From the IMG/VR virus record IMGVR_UViG_3300013129_000032, positions 1 through 24,272 of that record: a stretch of DNA of 24,272 nt. One strand, 5' to 3'. Positions 1 through 8,006 of this stretch are shown one piece after another. Below the pieces are notes generated by a model, which was given only the letters and a program-made list of their open reading frames with translations, was not told the origin of the DNA and made no database searches. Source of the stretch: a virus. Every line of letters starts with the position of its first letter. Positions within the stretch are counted from its first letter, which is position 1. A program made the position numbers and the translations under genes.

Positions 1-63
1 AGCGGCTATTTTGAGCGGCTTATGAGCAAAGAAGTTTGTGCCGAGATGGAAGAAAAACTCTAA
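1..63 (+). CDS. C-terminal end of an upstream gene (partial)
   Basis: The first reading frame is open from the window edge and ends at TAA (61-63), giving the last 20 residues of a protein, finishing EMEEKL. It lies one base upstream of the ATG of the polymerase gene, the same tight spacing seen throughout the window, so it is probably the preceding gene of the replication operon. The fragment is too short to assign a function. It could be a chance open frame, but the spacing argues for a real gene end. Confidence 0.6.
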   Translation, partial: SGYFERLMSKEVCAEMEEKL

Positions 64-64
64 A

Positions 65-1816
65 ATGAAACAATTCGCAACATGTCACTGTCATCCAGCA
101 TCGCTTGACTCTGGGTCTACGCCTGAGGCATTTGCAAAACGGGAGGTAGAACTCGGTAGCGGGGTTATCACCTGTACTGACCATGGGTCTCTGGCTGCAG
201 CCCAGGAGATTTATTCACTGGGTAAGAAATACAACCTACAGCCAGTCATTGGTCTAGAGGGATATTACCGAGATGACGACTGCCCCTTGCTAAAGGGGGC
301 TGGTATCGAAAAGACCGATACCGTGCCCAGGGGCATGGACAAGGAAAAATGGGTAGATGAGCACAAAGACGGTAGTTTCTTTGACTACTTGAAGTATCAG
401 CACATTACCACCCATTTTATGGATTACGACGCCTACACCACGGGCGTGCAGCTGCTTTCCAAAGCAGATGCACGAGCGGAGCGCCATGGTTCAGAGCGTA
501 AGCCACTGTTCGCGTGGTCTGATATCGAAGAGCTTGCCGCCAAAAACGTCACAGCAACGTCGTCTTGCCTCATCGGCATGATTCAGCGGCATTTATTCGA
601 GGCTAAACGCCCTGACATCGCCCAGAAGTATTTTGAGCGTATGCATCATTTGTTTGGCGACCGATTCTACGTAGAGGTCTTCCCCCACGTCTGCTCCCAT
701 AACTGGACCAAGGCAATTATTGTCACAACTCCAGAAGGCAAGCAGGAAAAGTTTTTCTTCACGAAAAAGCTGAAGACCTCAAGTAACATGCAATTGACGG
801 CAGAAGAACTTGAGGCGGTAATCAATGACCGGGGTGGCGAAAAAGTCACTATCGTCGAGGTAATGAACTACCGGAAGTGGACCCCTCTGGAGACACCTAT
901 TGTAGTGGCAAAAATCGAACGGAAGGAAGGCTTCTTCCGTAACGAGTGTTCCGATACGGCACCAGATGGCGATATTCAATTGGGCTGCAATAAATTCGTA
1001 ATCGAACTTGCACAAAAATACAACACAAAAATCCTCATTGCCGATGACTCACACTTCGCCCATCCACACGAGAAGGTGGCCCAGGACGTTCGCTTGGCTC
1101 AGCAGGGTAATTGGAAGTTTCATAACAGCTACCATCGCCAAAGTTCTAACGAAGCCTGTGACTACTTCAAAAACAAGCTAGGAATCGAGCAGTCACAATT
1201 TGATGCCTGGGTAGACAACACCCAGGAGTGGGCTGCACGCTTCAAGGGCTTCGAGCTGGATACCACCACGTCATTGCCCACCAGATTTTTTCCGTCTGAT
1301 TCGTTGGCACATACAAAGCGCCTCATTCTGCAGAAGGGGCGTCTGCCACGGGATAACCGGTATGTAGAGCGCCTAAAGCTGGAGATTGATATTCTCCATC
1401 GCAATGGCGTCATTGACCTCTTGCCCTACTTCCATATTGACGAAGAGGTCTGCCGAATATACGACAACCAGGGGTGGCTTACAGGCCCAGGTCGTGGCTC
1501 TGCCGCTGGTCTGTTGCTCTGCTACCTGTTGGGCATCACCCATATTGACCCAATTAAGCACGGTCTATCTCTAGACCGTTTCATTACCCTGGACCGCATC
1601 AAGTCTGGAAAACTGCCTGACATCGACCAAGACCTACCTTTTCGTGAACCTTTAGTTGGTAAAGAGGGTGACGATGTGATAGAGTTCCTGGTTGAGGATG
1701 GAACTAAGCACATTGTGCCTAAGGATTTTATCTTGGAGACAGAGCAAGGCAAAATGACTGCCCAACAAGCATTTGAGACCGGTGCCGACCTCATTCCTTT
1801 CTGGACCAATAAATGA
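65..1816 (+). CDS. dnaE: DNA polymerase III alpha (DnaE-type), N-terminal part of a split gene
   Basis: N-terminal part of a C-family replicative polymerase, 583 aa from ATG 65. A GTG at 38 would add nine residues, but the PHP domain begins at once after ATG 65. The PHP domain keeps likely metal ligands: HCH at residues 8-10, TDH at 38-40 and Glu65, followed by a family-typical ADDSHF motif. Next comes the palm: GPGRGSAAG, then PDIDQD carrying the first two catalytic aspartates (about D519 and D521). The family normally continues directly into the rest of the palm, fingers and beta-binding region. Here the chain runs on through about 60 residues of foreign-looking sequence and stops. The stop overlaps the next gene's start as ATGA, so the two are probably translationally coupled. 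Residues about 210-300 hold another insertion absent from ordinary DnaE. Identification is by motif recall; the split is read directly. Confidence 0.93.
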   Translation: MKQFATCHCHPASLDSGSTPEAFAKREVELGSGVITCTDHGSLAAAQEIYSLGKKYNLQPVIGLEGYYRDDDCPLLKGAGIEKTDTVPRGMDKEKWVDEHKDGSFFDYLKYQHITTHFMDYDAYTTGVQLLSKADARAERHGSERKPLFAWSDIEELAAKNVTATSSCLIGMIQRHLFEAKRPDIAQKYFERMHHLFGDRFYVEVFPHVCSHNWTKAIIVTTPEGKQEKFFFTKKLKTSSNMQLTAEELEAVINDRGGEKVTIVEVMNYRKWTPLETPIVVAKIERKEGFFRNECSDTAPDGDIQLGCNKFVIELAQKYNTKILIADDSHFAHPHEKVAQDVRLAQQGNWKFHNSYHRQSSNEACDYFKNKLGIEQSQFDAWVDNTQEWAARFKGFELDTTTSLPTRFFPSDSLAHTKRLILQKGRLPRDNRYVERLKLEIDILHRNGVIDLLPYFHIDEEVCRIYDNQGWLTGPGRGSAAGLLLCYLLGITHIDPIKHGLSLDRFITLDRIKSGKLPDIDQDLPFREPLVGKEGDDVIEFLVEDGTKHIVPKDFILETEQGKMTAQQAFETGADLIPFWTNK

Positions 1817-4260
1817 AGATACTTGCTATCACCAATAGCTCTGAGACTGGTACTTTACCAAAAAACTATCCAGGGTGGTTCGAGGACCGGTTTGGTGAGT
1901 ACTATGCCCAAATTTCAGTTGACACCACCCTGAAGGTAAAATCTGCGGTCAAGGACGTTTCGCGAGCTTGCCGCAAGATTTGTAACAAGTGTGGTGAATT
2001 GCACGTCACTCAAGAGCCTATCTCAGAGTGTAAAAAGTGCGGCGGGCACGTTACTGGCTACGTGCCTCCAGACATTGAGCAGCTGACAAAGAAGTTCTAC
2101 AATCCGCCTCAGGGTGTCGATGACCACCAATTCTGCGTAGGTTACACCCTGGACGGCTCTTGGGTTAAGGGTAGTTCCGAGCCAGGCCACGGTGGCACTG
2201 ACGAAGCCTTGTGTACCTACATCGAGCGTTATCCTGAGGACTGGGAAATTGTTAAGTCGTGCATCGGTCTACCTCGCCAGAAGGGGCGACACGCCTGCGC
2301 CTATCTAATCTCCAACAAGAAAATTTCATCATTCGTGCCACTGACCTCTGTCGGTGGTTACAATGTCACCGCTTTCACGGCTGAGGGTGTCGAGGGTGTT
2401 GGTGGCATCAAGATGGACTTCTTGGTTATTAACTCTCTGCGAGATATCCAAGACTGTATCCGCCTGATTCAGGAGAGACATTCAGGTACATATAGCGACA
2501 AAATCGCCAAACACAAGACGGTGTTCTCGATTGACGGTACGCAAACGTACGACATATGGGACCTGCCCGACGACCAGAAAGTGTTTGCCGATATTACGGC
2601 TGGCAACGTCGAGTCAGTGTTTCAGCTTGCCAAGGCAGCACGGTGGCTGAAGTACTTCGACTATAAAAAGATTGACGGGTCGCACGCTATTTCATCTGTG
2701 CGAGACCTTGCAGCATTCACCGCACTTGACCGCCCAGGTCCTCTTGACGTTATGGTCAGTGACCCAGAAACAGGAATCGGCCACAATGCTCTCATCGAGT
2801 ACGCCAGACGTGCTCGTGGCCTTACTCCAAGCCCAGACATTCTGCCAATCTTGGAGACAATGCTACCAGAGACGTATGGCATTTTGTGTTTCCAGGAACA
2901 GCTGCAGGCCATTTACCAGAATCTGACAGGATGCTCTGGTAGCGATGCAGAAGAGTTCCGCAACAGCGTTGCCAAGAAGAAGAAGGACAAAGTTGACGCA
3001 GCATTTAGTTTCTTTGTCGAGAATGCATCTAAGCAGATTGGTGAAGAGAATGCCCATAAGATGTGGGACTTCCTCAAGACCTGGGCTCAGTATGGATTCA
3101 ATATGTCACACGCGGTATCTTACGCAGTCATTGCTTATGCGTGCGCGTGGCTGAAATTCTACTACCCTCTTGAGTGGTGGTGCTCGGTCCTCAAGAATGC
3201 AGATAAAAACGACATCAACGAAAAATTCTGGGTCCAGTGCTCGAAGTTTATTTCCCTGCCAGACCTCACAAAGTCAACCCACTATTGGGAAATCCACGGC
3301 GACAAGGTTGTCGCACCAGTTGGTTTGCTCCACGGCGTTGGCGAGAAGGCAAACGAGCAAATTTCCCAGTATGCGCCATACGTCTCCATGCAGGATTTTG
3401 TCTCGAAAATCGTGGCACATCGAGAGACTGGTCTCACGTCATCTGAGGTAGACGGCAAAACAAAGTACACCCTTGCCAAGAACTCAATCAGTCGAACACA
3501 CGTATATTCGATGATTGTGGCAGGCGTGATGGACAGCCTGTTTGAAGAGCAAATTTCAATTATTGAGAAATTGGAAAAGTTTGACAATGCGATGATAGAG
3601 GCGTACGCTCAGAAAATTGAAGAAGCGAGAATCCCAGAACTGAAGAAGACCTGGAAGACAGCATTGACCCAGGCCAAGAACGCAAAGAAGACAAACTATG
3701 CACTACTCGACTCCATCGGTAAATATCAAGCACGCAAAAAAATCCTGCCTGCATACGGTGAAGACCTTCGCGCAGTCGTCAAACCGCTGATTGAAGAGTT
3801 TGAGTGTCTGTCTCTCCTGGATAAAGACCAGCCGAGAATGAGGTACAGGTGGAAGGCCTGGAATCGAGATACAAGGATTAACGAGTCGAAAGAATGCCCA
3901 GTTATTGATCTGGTGACGTACGAAAAAATTGAGGCAGCACAGAAGATGCCAAATGGCGGATACATGTGTGCCGCACTTGGGTATATCGAAGATAGAGATA
4001 TCTTCAATTACCAGTCTACAAAAGAGGCAATGAGCCTGTTGGTAGATATCGGCGGGTCAAAGAAACGACTGGTAATCTGGCCTTCATATGACACAGGAAA
4101 ACTGAAACAAGAAATCAAAGACGAGGTTAAGAAGGGCGCTGTAATGGCCTTTCTGCTGCACATTCGTGAGCCTGGACAGGGCTTCAGCATCAAGAAATAT
4201 TCAACCATTAGAGAGCCACTTAAGCTAAAGGCAGAAGAAGAAGATGAGCAAGAAAAATAA
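1813..4260 (+). CDS. dnaE: DNA polymerase III alpha (DnaE-type), C-terminal part of a split gene
   Basis: C-terminal part of the split polymerase, 815 aa. After about 20 unmatched residues it resumes the DnaE fold at GWFEDRFGEYYAQI, followed by the KSAVKDVSRA segment. Cysteines C57, C60, C73 and C76 (C-x2-C-x12-C-x2-C) form a probable zinc ribbon. KMDFL at about D202 matches the family KFDFLGLRT motif that supplies the third catalytic Asp. Further landmarks in order are DRPGPL, YGILCFQEQLQ, FNMSHAVSYA (family FNKSHAAAYA), a helix-hairpin-helix-like HGVGEKA, and a C-terminal OB-like domain from about residue 700. The frame is closed by TAA at 1810-1812, so translation must begin at ATG 1813. 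The active polymerase presumably needs this chain and the upstream product together. The 3' end overlaps the next gene by 17 bases. Confidence 0.93.
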   Translation: MKILAITNSSETGTLPKNYPGWFEDRFGEYYAQISVDTTLKVKSAVKDVSRACRKICNKCGELHVTQEPISECKKCGGHVTGYVPPDIEQLTKKFYNPPQGVDDHQFCVGYTLDGSWVKGSSEPGHGGTDEALCTYIERYPEDWEIVKSCIGLPRQKGRHACAYLISNKKISSFVPLTSVGGYNVTAFTAEGVEGVGGIKMDFLVINSLRDIQDCIRLIQERHSGTYSDKIAKHKTVFSIDGTQTYDIWDLPDDQKVFADITAGNVESVFQLAKAARWLKYFDYKKIDGSHAISSVRDLAAFTALDRPGPLDVMVSDPETGIGHNALIEYARRARGLTPSPDILPILETMLPETYGILCFQEQLQAIYQNLTGCSGSDAEEFRNSVAKKKKDKVDAAFSFFVENASKQIGEENAHKMWDFLKTWAQYGFNMSHAVSYAVIAYACAWLKFYYPLEWWCSVLKNADKNDINEKFWVQCSKFISLPDLTKSTHYWEIHGDKVVAPVGLLHGVGEKANEQISQYAPYVSMQDFVSKIVAHRETGLTSSEVDGKTKYTLAKNSISRTHVYSMIVAGVMDSLFEEQISIIEKLEKFDNAMIEAYAQKIEEARIPELKKTWKTALTQAKNAKKTNYALLDSIGKYQARKKILPAYGEDLRAVVKPLIEEFECLSLLDKDQPRMRYRWKAWNRDTRINESKECPVIDLVTYEKIEAAQKMPNGGYMCAALGYIEDRDIFNYQSTKEAMSLLVDIGGSKKRLVIWPSYDTGKLKQEIKDEVKKGAVMAFLLHIREPGQGFSIKKYSTIREPLKLKAEEEDEQEK

Positions 4261-5044
4261 AGAAGAGAAGCAAGAGGCAAAACAACAAGAGCCAGAGGTA
4301 GAATCACAGAGCCCAGTACCGGCACTGATTGCTGCCATCAAGGCAGCACAAATTGTGGTAGACCGACCAACGTCTGAGGTTCCCTACTCGATTAAGAGCG
4401 GTTACGAAGTCATACGTGAACAGTCTCGCGCCAGTGTGAAAGAAGACAAAGAAAAACTTTTGCAACTCACTGTCCCCAACCGATTGATTGGTGTGTTCCT
4501 TGATGGAGACGCCTCGAAGCTCGCAGAGGTAGACCTGTTTGTGCGAGAGTCCTCCATTGTCATGCAGGGAGACTATCCATTCACAATCTTCACGGATGCA
4601 GTAGAATTGACCTACGGCCAGCCGGTGGACGACCTGCCCCAAAATGCCCGCTATCAGCCCACTTTTAGTACGTCGCAGTATATTGCTTTGACCAATGAAA
4701 TCAACAGGTTGGCTAGTAATTTTGATGTTGATGGGGACATTGTTTCGACTCTTAATCTTACACCTGTAGTAAAGAGGGTAGACCTCAGAAACGCAATCGC
4801 AAATCACATCCTGCCTTTGGCAAACAAACTGTTGACAGCAATTTATCGTGCTGATATCGTAAACCAAACAATCACAAAAAAATTGACAAATGACCGAGTT
4901 CCGGTATTTGTCCTTAATACACCAGACCCCAGAGTAAAAGAACTCATCGAGGGGCTTTTCGCCAGAACGGCATCTGAAATTCTCGACCCATCGTTCACAG
5001 TGAACAAAGAAAACATCGTTGAAATCATCAAGAAAGCAAAATAG
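4244..5044 (+). CDS. Unknown protein after the polymerase
   Basis: 266 aa; function not recognised. The N-terminal 25 residues are Lys/Glu/Gln-rich and probably disordered. The rest looks globular and mixed alpha/beta, without cysteine clusters, membrane segments or a Walker motif. The start ATG 4244 lies inside the end of the polymerase gene (17-base overlap), implying coupled translation. Position between polymerase and SSB suggests a replication accessory role, for instance a polymerase-associated factor, but no clamp or clamp-loader signature is visible. Codon use and spacing match its neighbours, so the gene itself is secure. Confidence 0.85.
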   Translation: MSKKNKEEKQEAKQQEPEVESQSPVPALIAAIKAAQIVVDRPTSEVPYSIKSGYEVIREQSRASVKEDKEKLLQLTVPNRLIGVFLDGDASKLAEVDLFVRESSIVMQGDYPFTIFTDAVELTYGQPVDDLPQNARYQPTFSTSQYIALTNEINRLASNFDVDGDIVSTLNLTPVVKRVDLRNAIANHILPLANKLLTAIYRADIVNQTITKKLTNDRVPVFVLNTPDPRVKELIEGLFARTASEILDPSFTVNKENIVEIIKKAK

Positions 5045-5058
5045 AGGTAATAAAAACC

Positions 5059-6081
5059 ATGAGTAACATCGAAAACAATGAAATGCCGGAAGGCTTTGCG
5101 GACCCCAATTACGGAGGGGCACGCTTCCAAAACTGGTCCCTGGAGAAGGACAGCACCGCTGTTTTTCGTATTCTCCCTGCAATGAAGAGCTTGGTCAAAG
5201 GGCGTGACTACACCACCTTTTGGCACACCTACTTCTGGCAAGGTCGCGATGCGAAGGGTAAGGTTCGAGGCATCCCAATCCTCTGCACTCGCGAGCGCGA
5301 ATTTCAGTTCGGCAAGTCCACTGTCACTAAAGAGTGTCCCCTCTTTGTGAAGCGCCAGAAACACCTTGACCGTATTGAGGAAATCAAGGCAATTGGCAGG
5401 CAGAAGAACGCCTCTGAAGCGCAAATCAAGAAGGCGCAGGCACCTCACACTCAGTGGCTGAAAGACCACGGCTACGACGGGAAGTATCGTGTGTATGCCG
5501 TCAATCAGCGTGGCGAGCTTGGTGTGTTGCGTCTCAACACGCAGGCCATGAAGGCACTTCGCACGAAGGTGAAGGCTCTCATTCAGGACGGCTACACCCC
5601 GATGGGTGTTAAGGGTGTCTGGTTTGAGTTCACTCGCACTGGCAACGGCTTCGGTACTCCAGACACGGTTGATGTGCATCGCACCAAGCGTCCTGATGGC
5701 TCTGAAGTCATTGCCACTCACATTCTCGACAAGAGGCTGGCACAGGAGGCTCTTGCCGTCCTTCCAGACTTCGAGGCAGAGAAGGCGAAGATTCGTTACT
5801 CGGATGAGCAGTTGCAGCAGATTGCTGACCTGGAGGATGATAATCCCGACGAGGTGTCTCGCATTCTCGGCATCAAGGCAGAGCCAGTCGATGAAGAGGC
5901 TACCTTCCTTGAAGAAGGTGCAACACCTGCAGAGGAAGACCTCTTTTCAATGGCTTCTGACGAAATCAAGACGCCAGCGAAGGCAGCAGCAAAGCCTGCA
6001 GCAGCAAAGGCTGTAAAGCCAGCTGCAGCAGCTGAAGAGGTTTCAAACGACGAGTTTGAAGCCGAGTTTAACGCAATCTAA
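5059..6081 (+). CDS. Probable single-stranded DNA binding protein
   Basis: 340 aa. The N-terminal core (about 10-240) has an opening of the kind seen in phage gp32-like SSBs (a short lead, then TAVFRILPAMKS, aromatic-rich YTTFWHTYFWQG, and two cysteines in ILCTRE and KECPLF). The tail is typical of SSB architecture: an acidic stretch (about 255-300), an Ala/Lys/Pro-rich flexible linker (about 305-328), and an acidic, aromatic end, DEFEAEFNAI, of the sort that docks partner proteins. Position between the polymerase and a RecA-like recombinase supports the role. A clear ribosome binding site, AGAGGTAA, lies just upstream of ATG 5059. A strong terminator follows, so this gene ends the transcript. 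Family assignment rests on architecture and context rather than a diagnostic motif. Confidence 0.65.
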   Translation: MSNIENNEMPEGFADPNYGGARFQNWSLEKDSTAVFRILPAMKSLVKGRDYTTFWHTYFWQGRDAKGKVRGIPILCTREREFQFGKSTVTKECPLFVKRQKHLDRIEEIKAIGRQKNASEAQIKKAQAPHTQWLKDHGYDGKYRVYAVNQRGELGVLRLNTQAMKALRTKVKALIQDGYTPMGVKGVWFEFTRTGNGFGTPDTVDVHRTKRPDGSEVIATHILDKRLAQEALAVLPDFEAEKAKIRYSDEQLQQIADLEDDNPDEVSRILGIKAEPVDEEATFLEEGATPAEEDLFSMASDEIKTPAKAAAKPAAAKAVKPAAAAEEVSNDEFEAEFNAI

Positions 6082-6092
6082 TTAACCTGTGC

Positions 6093-6152
6093 CCCGTCTG
6101 TTGGTGTGATGTTTGTGGTGTTGTTTTTTTACACCAACAGACGGGCTTTTTT
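6093..6152 (+). terminator. Rho-independent terminator after the SSB gene
   Basis: CCCGTCTGTTGGTGT (6093-6107) is perfectly complementary to ACACCAACAGACGGG (6131-6145), a 15-bp stem with a 23-nt loop, followed by C and six T (6147-6152). It lies between SSB and the following gene, whose GGAGAG ribosome binding site (6153-6158) starts directly after the T-tract. Confidence 0.92.
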
Positions 6153-6164
6153 GGAGAGCTTTAA

Positions 6165-6746
6165 ATGTCTATTGATTCACCTATTGGAAAATACATTGTT
6201 CCCGCTGGAGACGGAGTAGGCAACCCAATCCTTTTGGATATCGCAGCGGTGGTTGCGGCGGAAGTCAGGTTGCAGGAAGTTGCTCAAACTAATTCGCACA
6301 ATGCGGCTGAGTTGTTGAGTTGCTTTGCAGACAATTGGGGTAAGTTGAACAGAACTATCACCCTGTTGACCCATGAACGGAACGTAGCAAAGCACCATCG
6401 CGATATTGCCTATGCCGAAGCACTTCTTGGTGCAGATGCAGAGCTTGAGAAGCGCAAAACAAAGTCGTCGAAGGAAATGCGCGAAGCTGTCGCAGAAGTC
6501 AACCCACAGGTTAGGGCTGCGACTGAGAGACTGAATGAAATTATCACAGTCCTTTCATACATAGGAGGAAAGGCTCTTGAGTTCCAGAATGCGTACAACT
6601 CTGTAAAGAAACTGATTTCAGAGCGTTCAAGCTGGCAACCCAATCAACCTCTTCATTCACCACAACCTTCTGAGTCGAAAGACTCGGGCGATGACGACTT
6701 TGAGATGCCAGCAGGATTCGCAAACCCACACGCAAACAGGTACTAA
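6165..6746 (+). CDS. Unknown helical protein, possible recombination mediator
   Basis: 193 aa. Mostly helical with heptad-like spacing from about residue 50 to 155, rich in Glu, Lys, Asn and Ala; then a Pro/Ser-rich linker and an acidic end, DDDFEMPAGFANP. That last motif nearly repeats the N-terminus of the SSB (EMPEGFADP). GGAGAG at 6153-6158 supports ATG 6165. It sits between SSB and the RecA-like gene, with only two bases before the latter. In T4 the small mediator UvsY links gp32 and UvsX; size, helicity and location fit such a role, but I see no sequence match and this is inference only. Confidence 0.85.
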   Translation: MSIDSPIGKYIVPAGDGVGNPILLDIAAVVAAEVRLQEVAQTNSHNAAELLSCFADNWGKLNRTITLLTHERNVAKHHRDIAYAEALLGADAELEKRKTKSSKEMREAVAEVNPQVRAATERLNEIITVLSYIGGKALEFQNAYNSVKKLISERSSWQPNQPLHSPQPSESKDSGDDDFEMPAGFANPHANRY

Positions 6747-6748
6747 AA

Positions 6749-7909
6749 ATGGCAAATAAATGGGCAGAACAACTTAAGAAGTTGGATGGTGCAGTGAAAG
6801 AGCGGGTAGACCGCTTTTCAAAAGTCATCCGAACACCGTCACCTTCCGTGAATTTTATTTACGGCAAGACGCATGGGCTACCTCTTGGATACTCTACACT
6901 CTTGTGGGGTCCACCTGGAGGTGGTAAATCACTGTTGACCAATGCCACCATTGGGCAGCTGCATCGAGACGACCCTGAGGCAATTGTCATCAAGTTCGAC
7001 ACCGAATTTCGTGATGATGGTCAAATGTCGGTCGATACTCTGAAGTCGCTCGGGGTTGACCTTGACCGGTACATCGTCTTCGAGGTAAATCGAGCTGGAG
7101 AGGTTTTTGACACAATTGCAGGTGAAATCAATGCAATGTGCCAGAAGGGCGCTCCAGTCAAGATGGTCATTGTTGACTCTATCAACGGTATTCAAGGCCG
7201 ACGAGAAGCAGAGCTTGAGACCGTCGAAAAGCACACAATTGGCGACCACGCAATGACGATGCAAGTTGGCTTGAAGAAAATTCTCCCAGTCCAACGACGC
7301 AACAATTTCCACCTTGTGCTCTGTTGTCAGCAGCGAGCAGAAATGGATATGCTGGAGCAAAAACGAGGCAACAAGACAAAAGCAGCAGCGAGCTTCGGCG
7401 TCCTCCACCACTGTGAGTATTTTGTTCACGTTGAGCGGAATAAAAACAAGGCGGGACGTACTGACGAGCTTGGTAATGCGTTTGAAAATGAGGCTCGTAA
7501 AGACGTTTCAGACACTGCAGATATCACCGGTCATAAGGTGGCAGTCTGGATGCAAAAATCATCGGTTGGCCCTGCAGGGCGTTCTGGTGAGTTCACGATT
7601 GACTATGCCAATGGTGTAGTAAATCAGCATGAAGAGGTGTTCCGTCTCGGTACTCGGTGGGGAATTATTGAGCGCATCAATAACACCACTTATTCCGTCG
7701 ATGGCAAGAAGTTCACTGGCAAGCCAGCTTTGCTGAACGGGCTTCGTGACTCTGTGGACCTGCAGAAGTTCGTTGTCAAGCGTCTCCTGGAGGAAGAGAA
7801 AAATTCCAAGTTCCAGGTAGGAAGTGGCCCCAGTGACAATATTCTGGACGCTCCAACTGACACGGACGACGATGTGGAAGAAATGCTAGAGAATAGCGGA
7901 GACGAGTAA
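6749..7909 (+). CDS. uvsX: RecA/UvsX-like recombinase
   Basis: 386 aa RecA-fold strand-exchange ATPase. Walker A GPPGGGKS is at residues 54-61, the KFDTEFR strand with the likely catalytic Glu follows near 82-88, and Walker B MVIVDS is at 139-144 with NGIQGRR after it. QQRAEM near residue 190 may correspond to the L2 region. An acidic C-terminal tail (about 365-386) resembles regulatory tails of RecA and UvsX. It would coat single-stranded DNA, displacing or cooperating with the SSB, for recombination-dependent replication and repair. The gene starts two bases after the preceding stop and ends at a terminator hairpin. The gene symbol is given by analogy with T4; cellular recA-like origin is possible. 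Confidence 0.9.
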   Translation: MANKWAEQLKKLDGAVKERVDRFSKVIRTPSPSVNFIYGKTHGLPLGYSTLLWGPPGGGKSLLTNATIGQLHRDDPEAIVIKFDTEFRDDGQMSVDTLKSLGVDLDRYIVFEVNRAGEVFDTIAGEINAMCQKGAPVKMVIVDSINGIQGRREAELETVEKHTIGDHAMTMQVGLKKILPVQRRNNFHLVLCCQQRAEMDMLEQKRGNKTKAAASFGVLHHCEYFVHVERNKNKAGRTDELGNAFENEARKDVSDTADITGHKVAVWMQKSSVGPAGRSGEFTIDYANGVVNQHEEVFRLGTRWGIIERINNTTYSVDGKKFTGKPALLNGLRDSVDLQKFVVKRLLEEEKNSKFQVGSGPSDNILDAPTDTDDDVEEMLENSGDE

Positions 7910-7916
7910 AAACAAA

Positions 7917-7958
7917 AATCAAGGGGCTGTGAATGATTCATGGCTCCTTGATTCTTTT
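7917..7958 (+). terminator. Hairpin terminator after the recombinase gene
   Basis: Arms AATCAAGGGGC (7917-7927) and GCTCCTTGATT (7943-7953) pair over 11 bp with one G-T wobble. The intervening bases can continue the stem through TGAAT/ATTCA, giving one long hairpin with a very small loop. CTTTT follows. The short T-run makes it weaker than the terminator after the SSB gene. The rest of the gap to 8006 shows no clear promoter. Confidence 0.75.
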
Positions 7959-8006
7959 GTGCGGTTGTGTTAGGGTTCGTTTTGTAGGTCTGTCTGGAAT
8001 TTTCTT

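Noticed and set aside
1805-1820. Programmed -1 frameshift joining the dnaE halves
   Set aside because: The downstream frame is closed by TAA at 1810-1812, leaving only a few bases for slippage, and no slippery heptamer fits; ATGA re-initiation explains the layout better.
1655-1875. Canonical split intein at the dnaE break
   Set aside because: No Cys, Ser or Thr at the start of the insertion, no Thr-x-x-His block and no His-Asn end before the second extein; only a loose block-B-like pattern remains.
4832-4860. TTGACA with 17-base spacing to TATCGT inside the gene at 4244
   Set aside because: It lies within coding sequence, has a poor -10 and no start codon at a suitable distance; likely chance.
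4304-5721. Two long reverse-strand open frames (4304-5182 and 4843-5721)
   Set aside because: They lie opposite well-supported + strand genes, encode Cys/Phe/His-rich composition unlike real proteins here, and have no promoter or ribosome binding site.
5606-6016. 136-codon + strand frame inside the SSB gene
   Set aside because: Ser/Arg/Gln-rich translation of the Ala/Lys linker and core in another frame; a shadow of the SSB gene.
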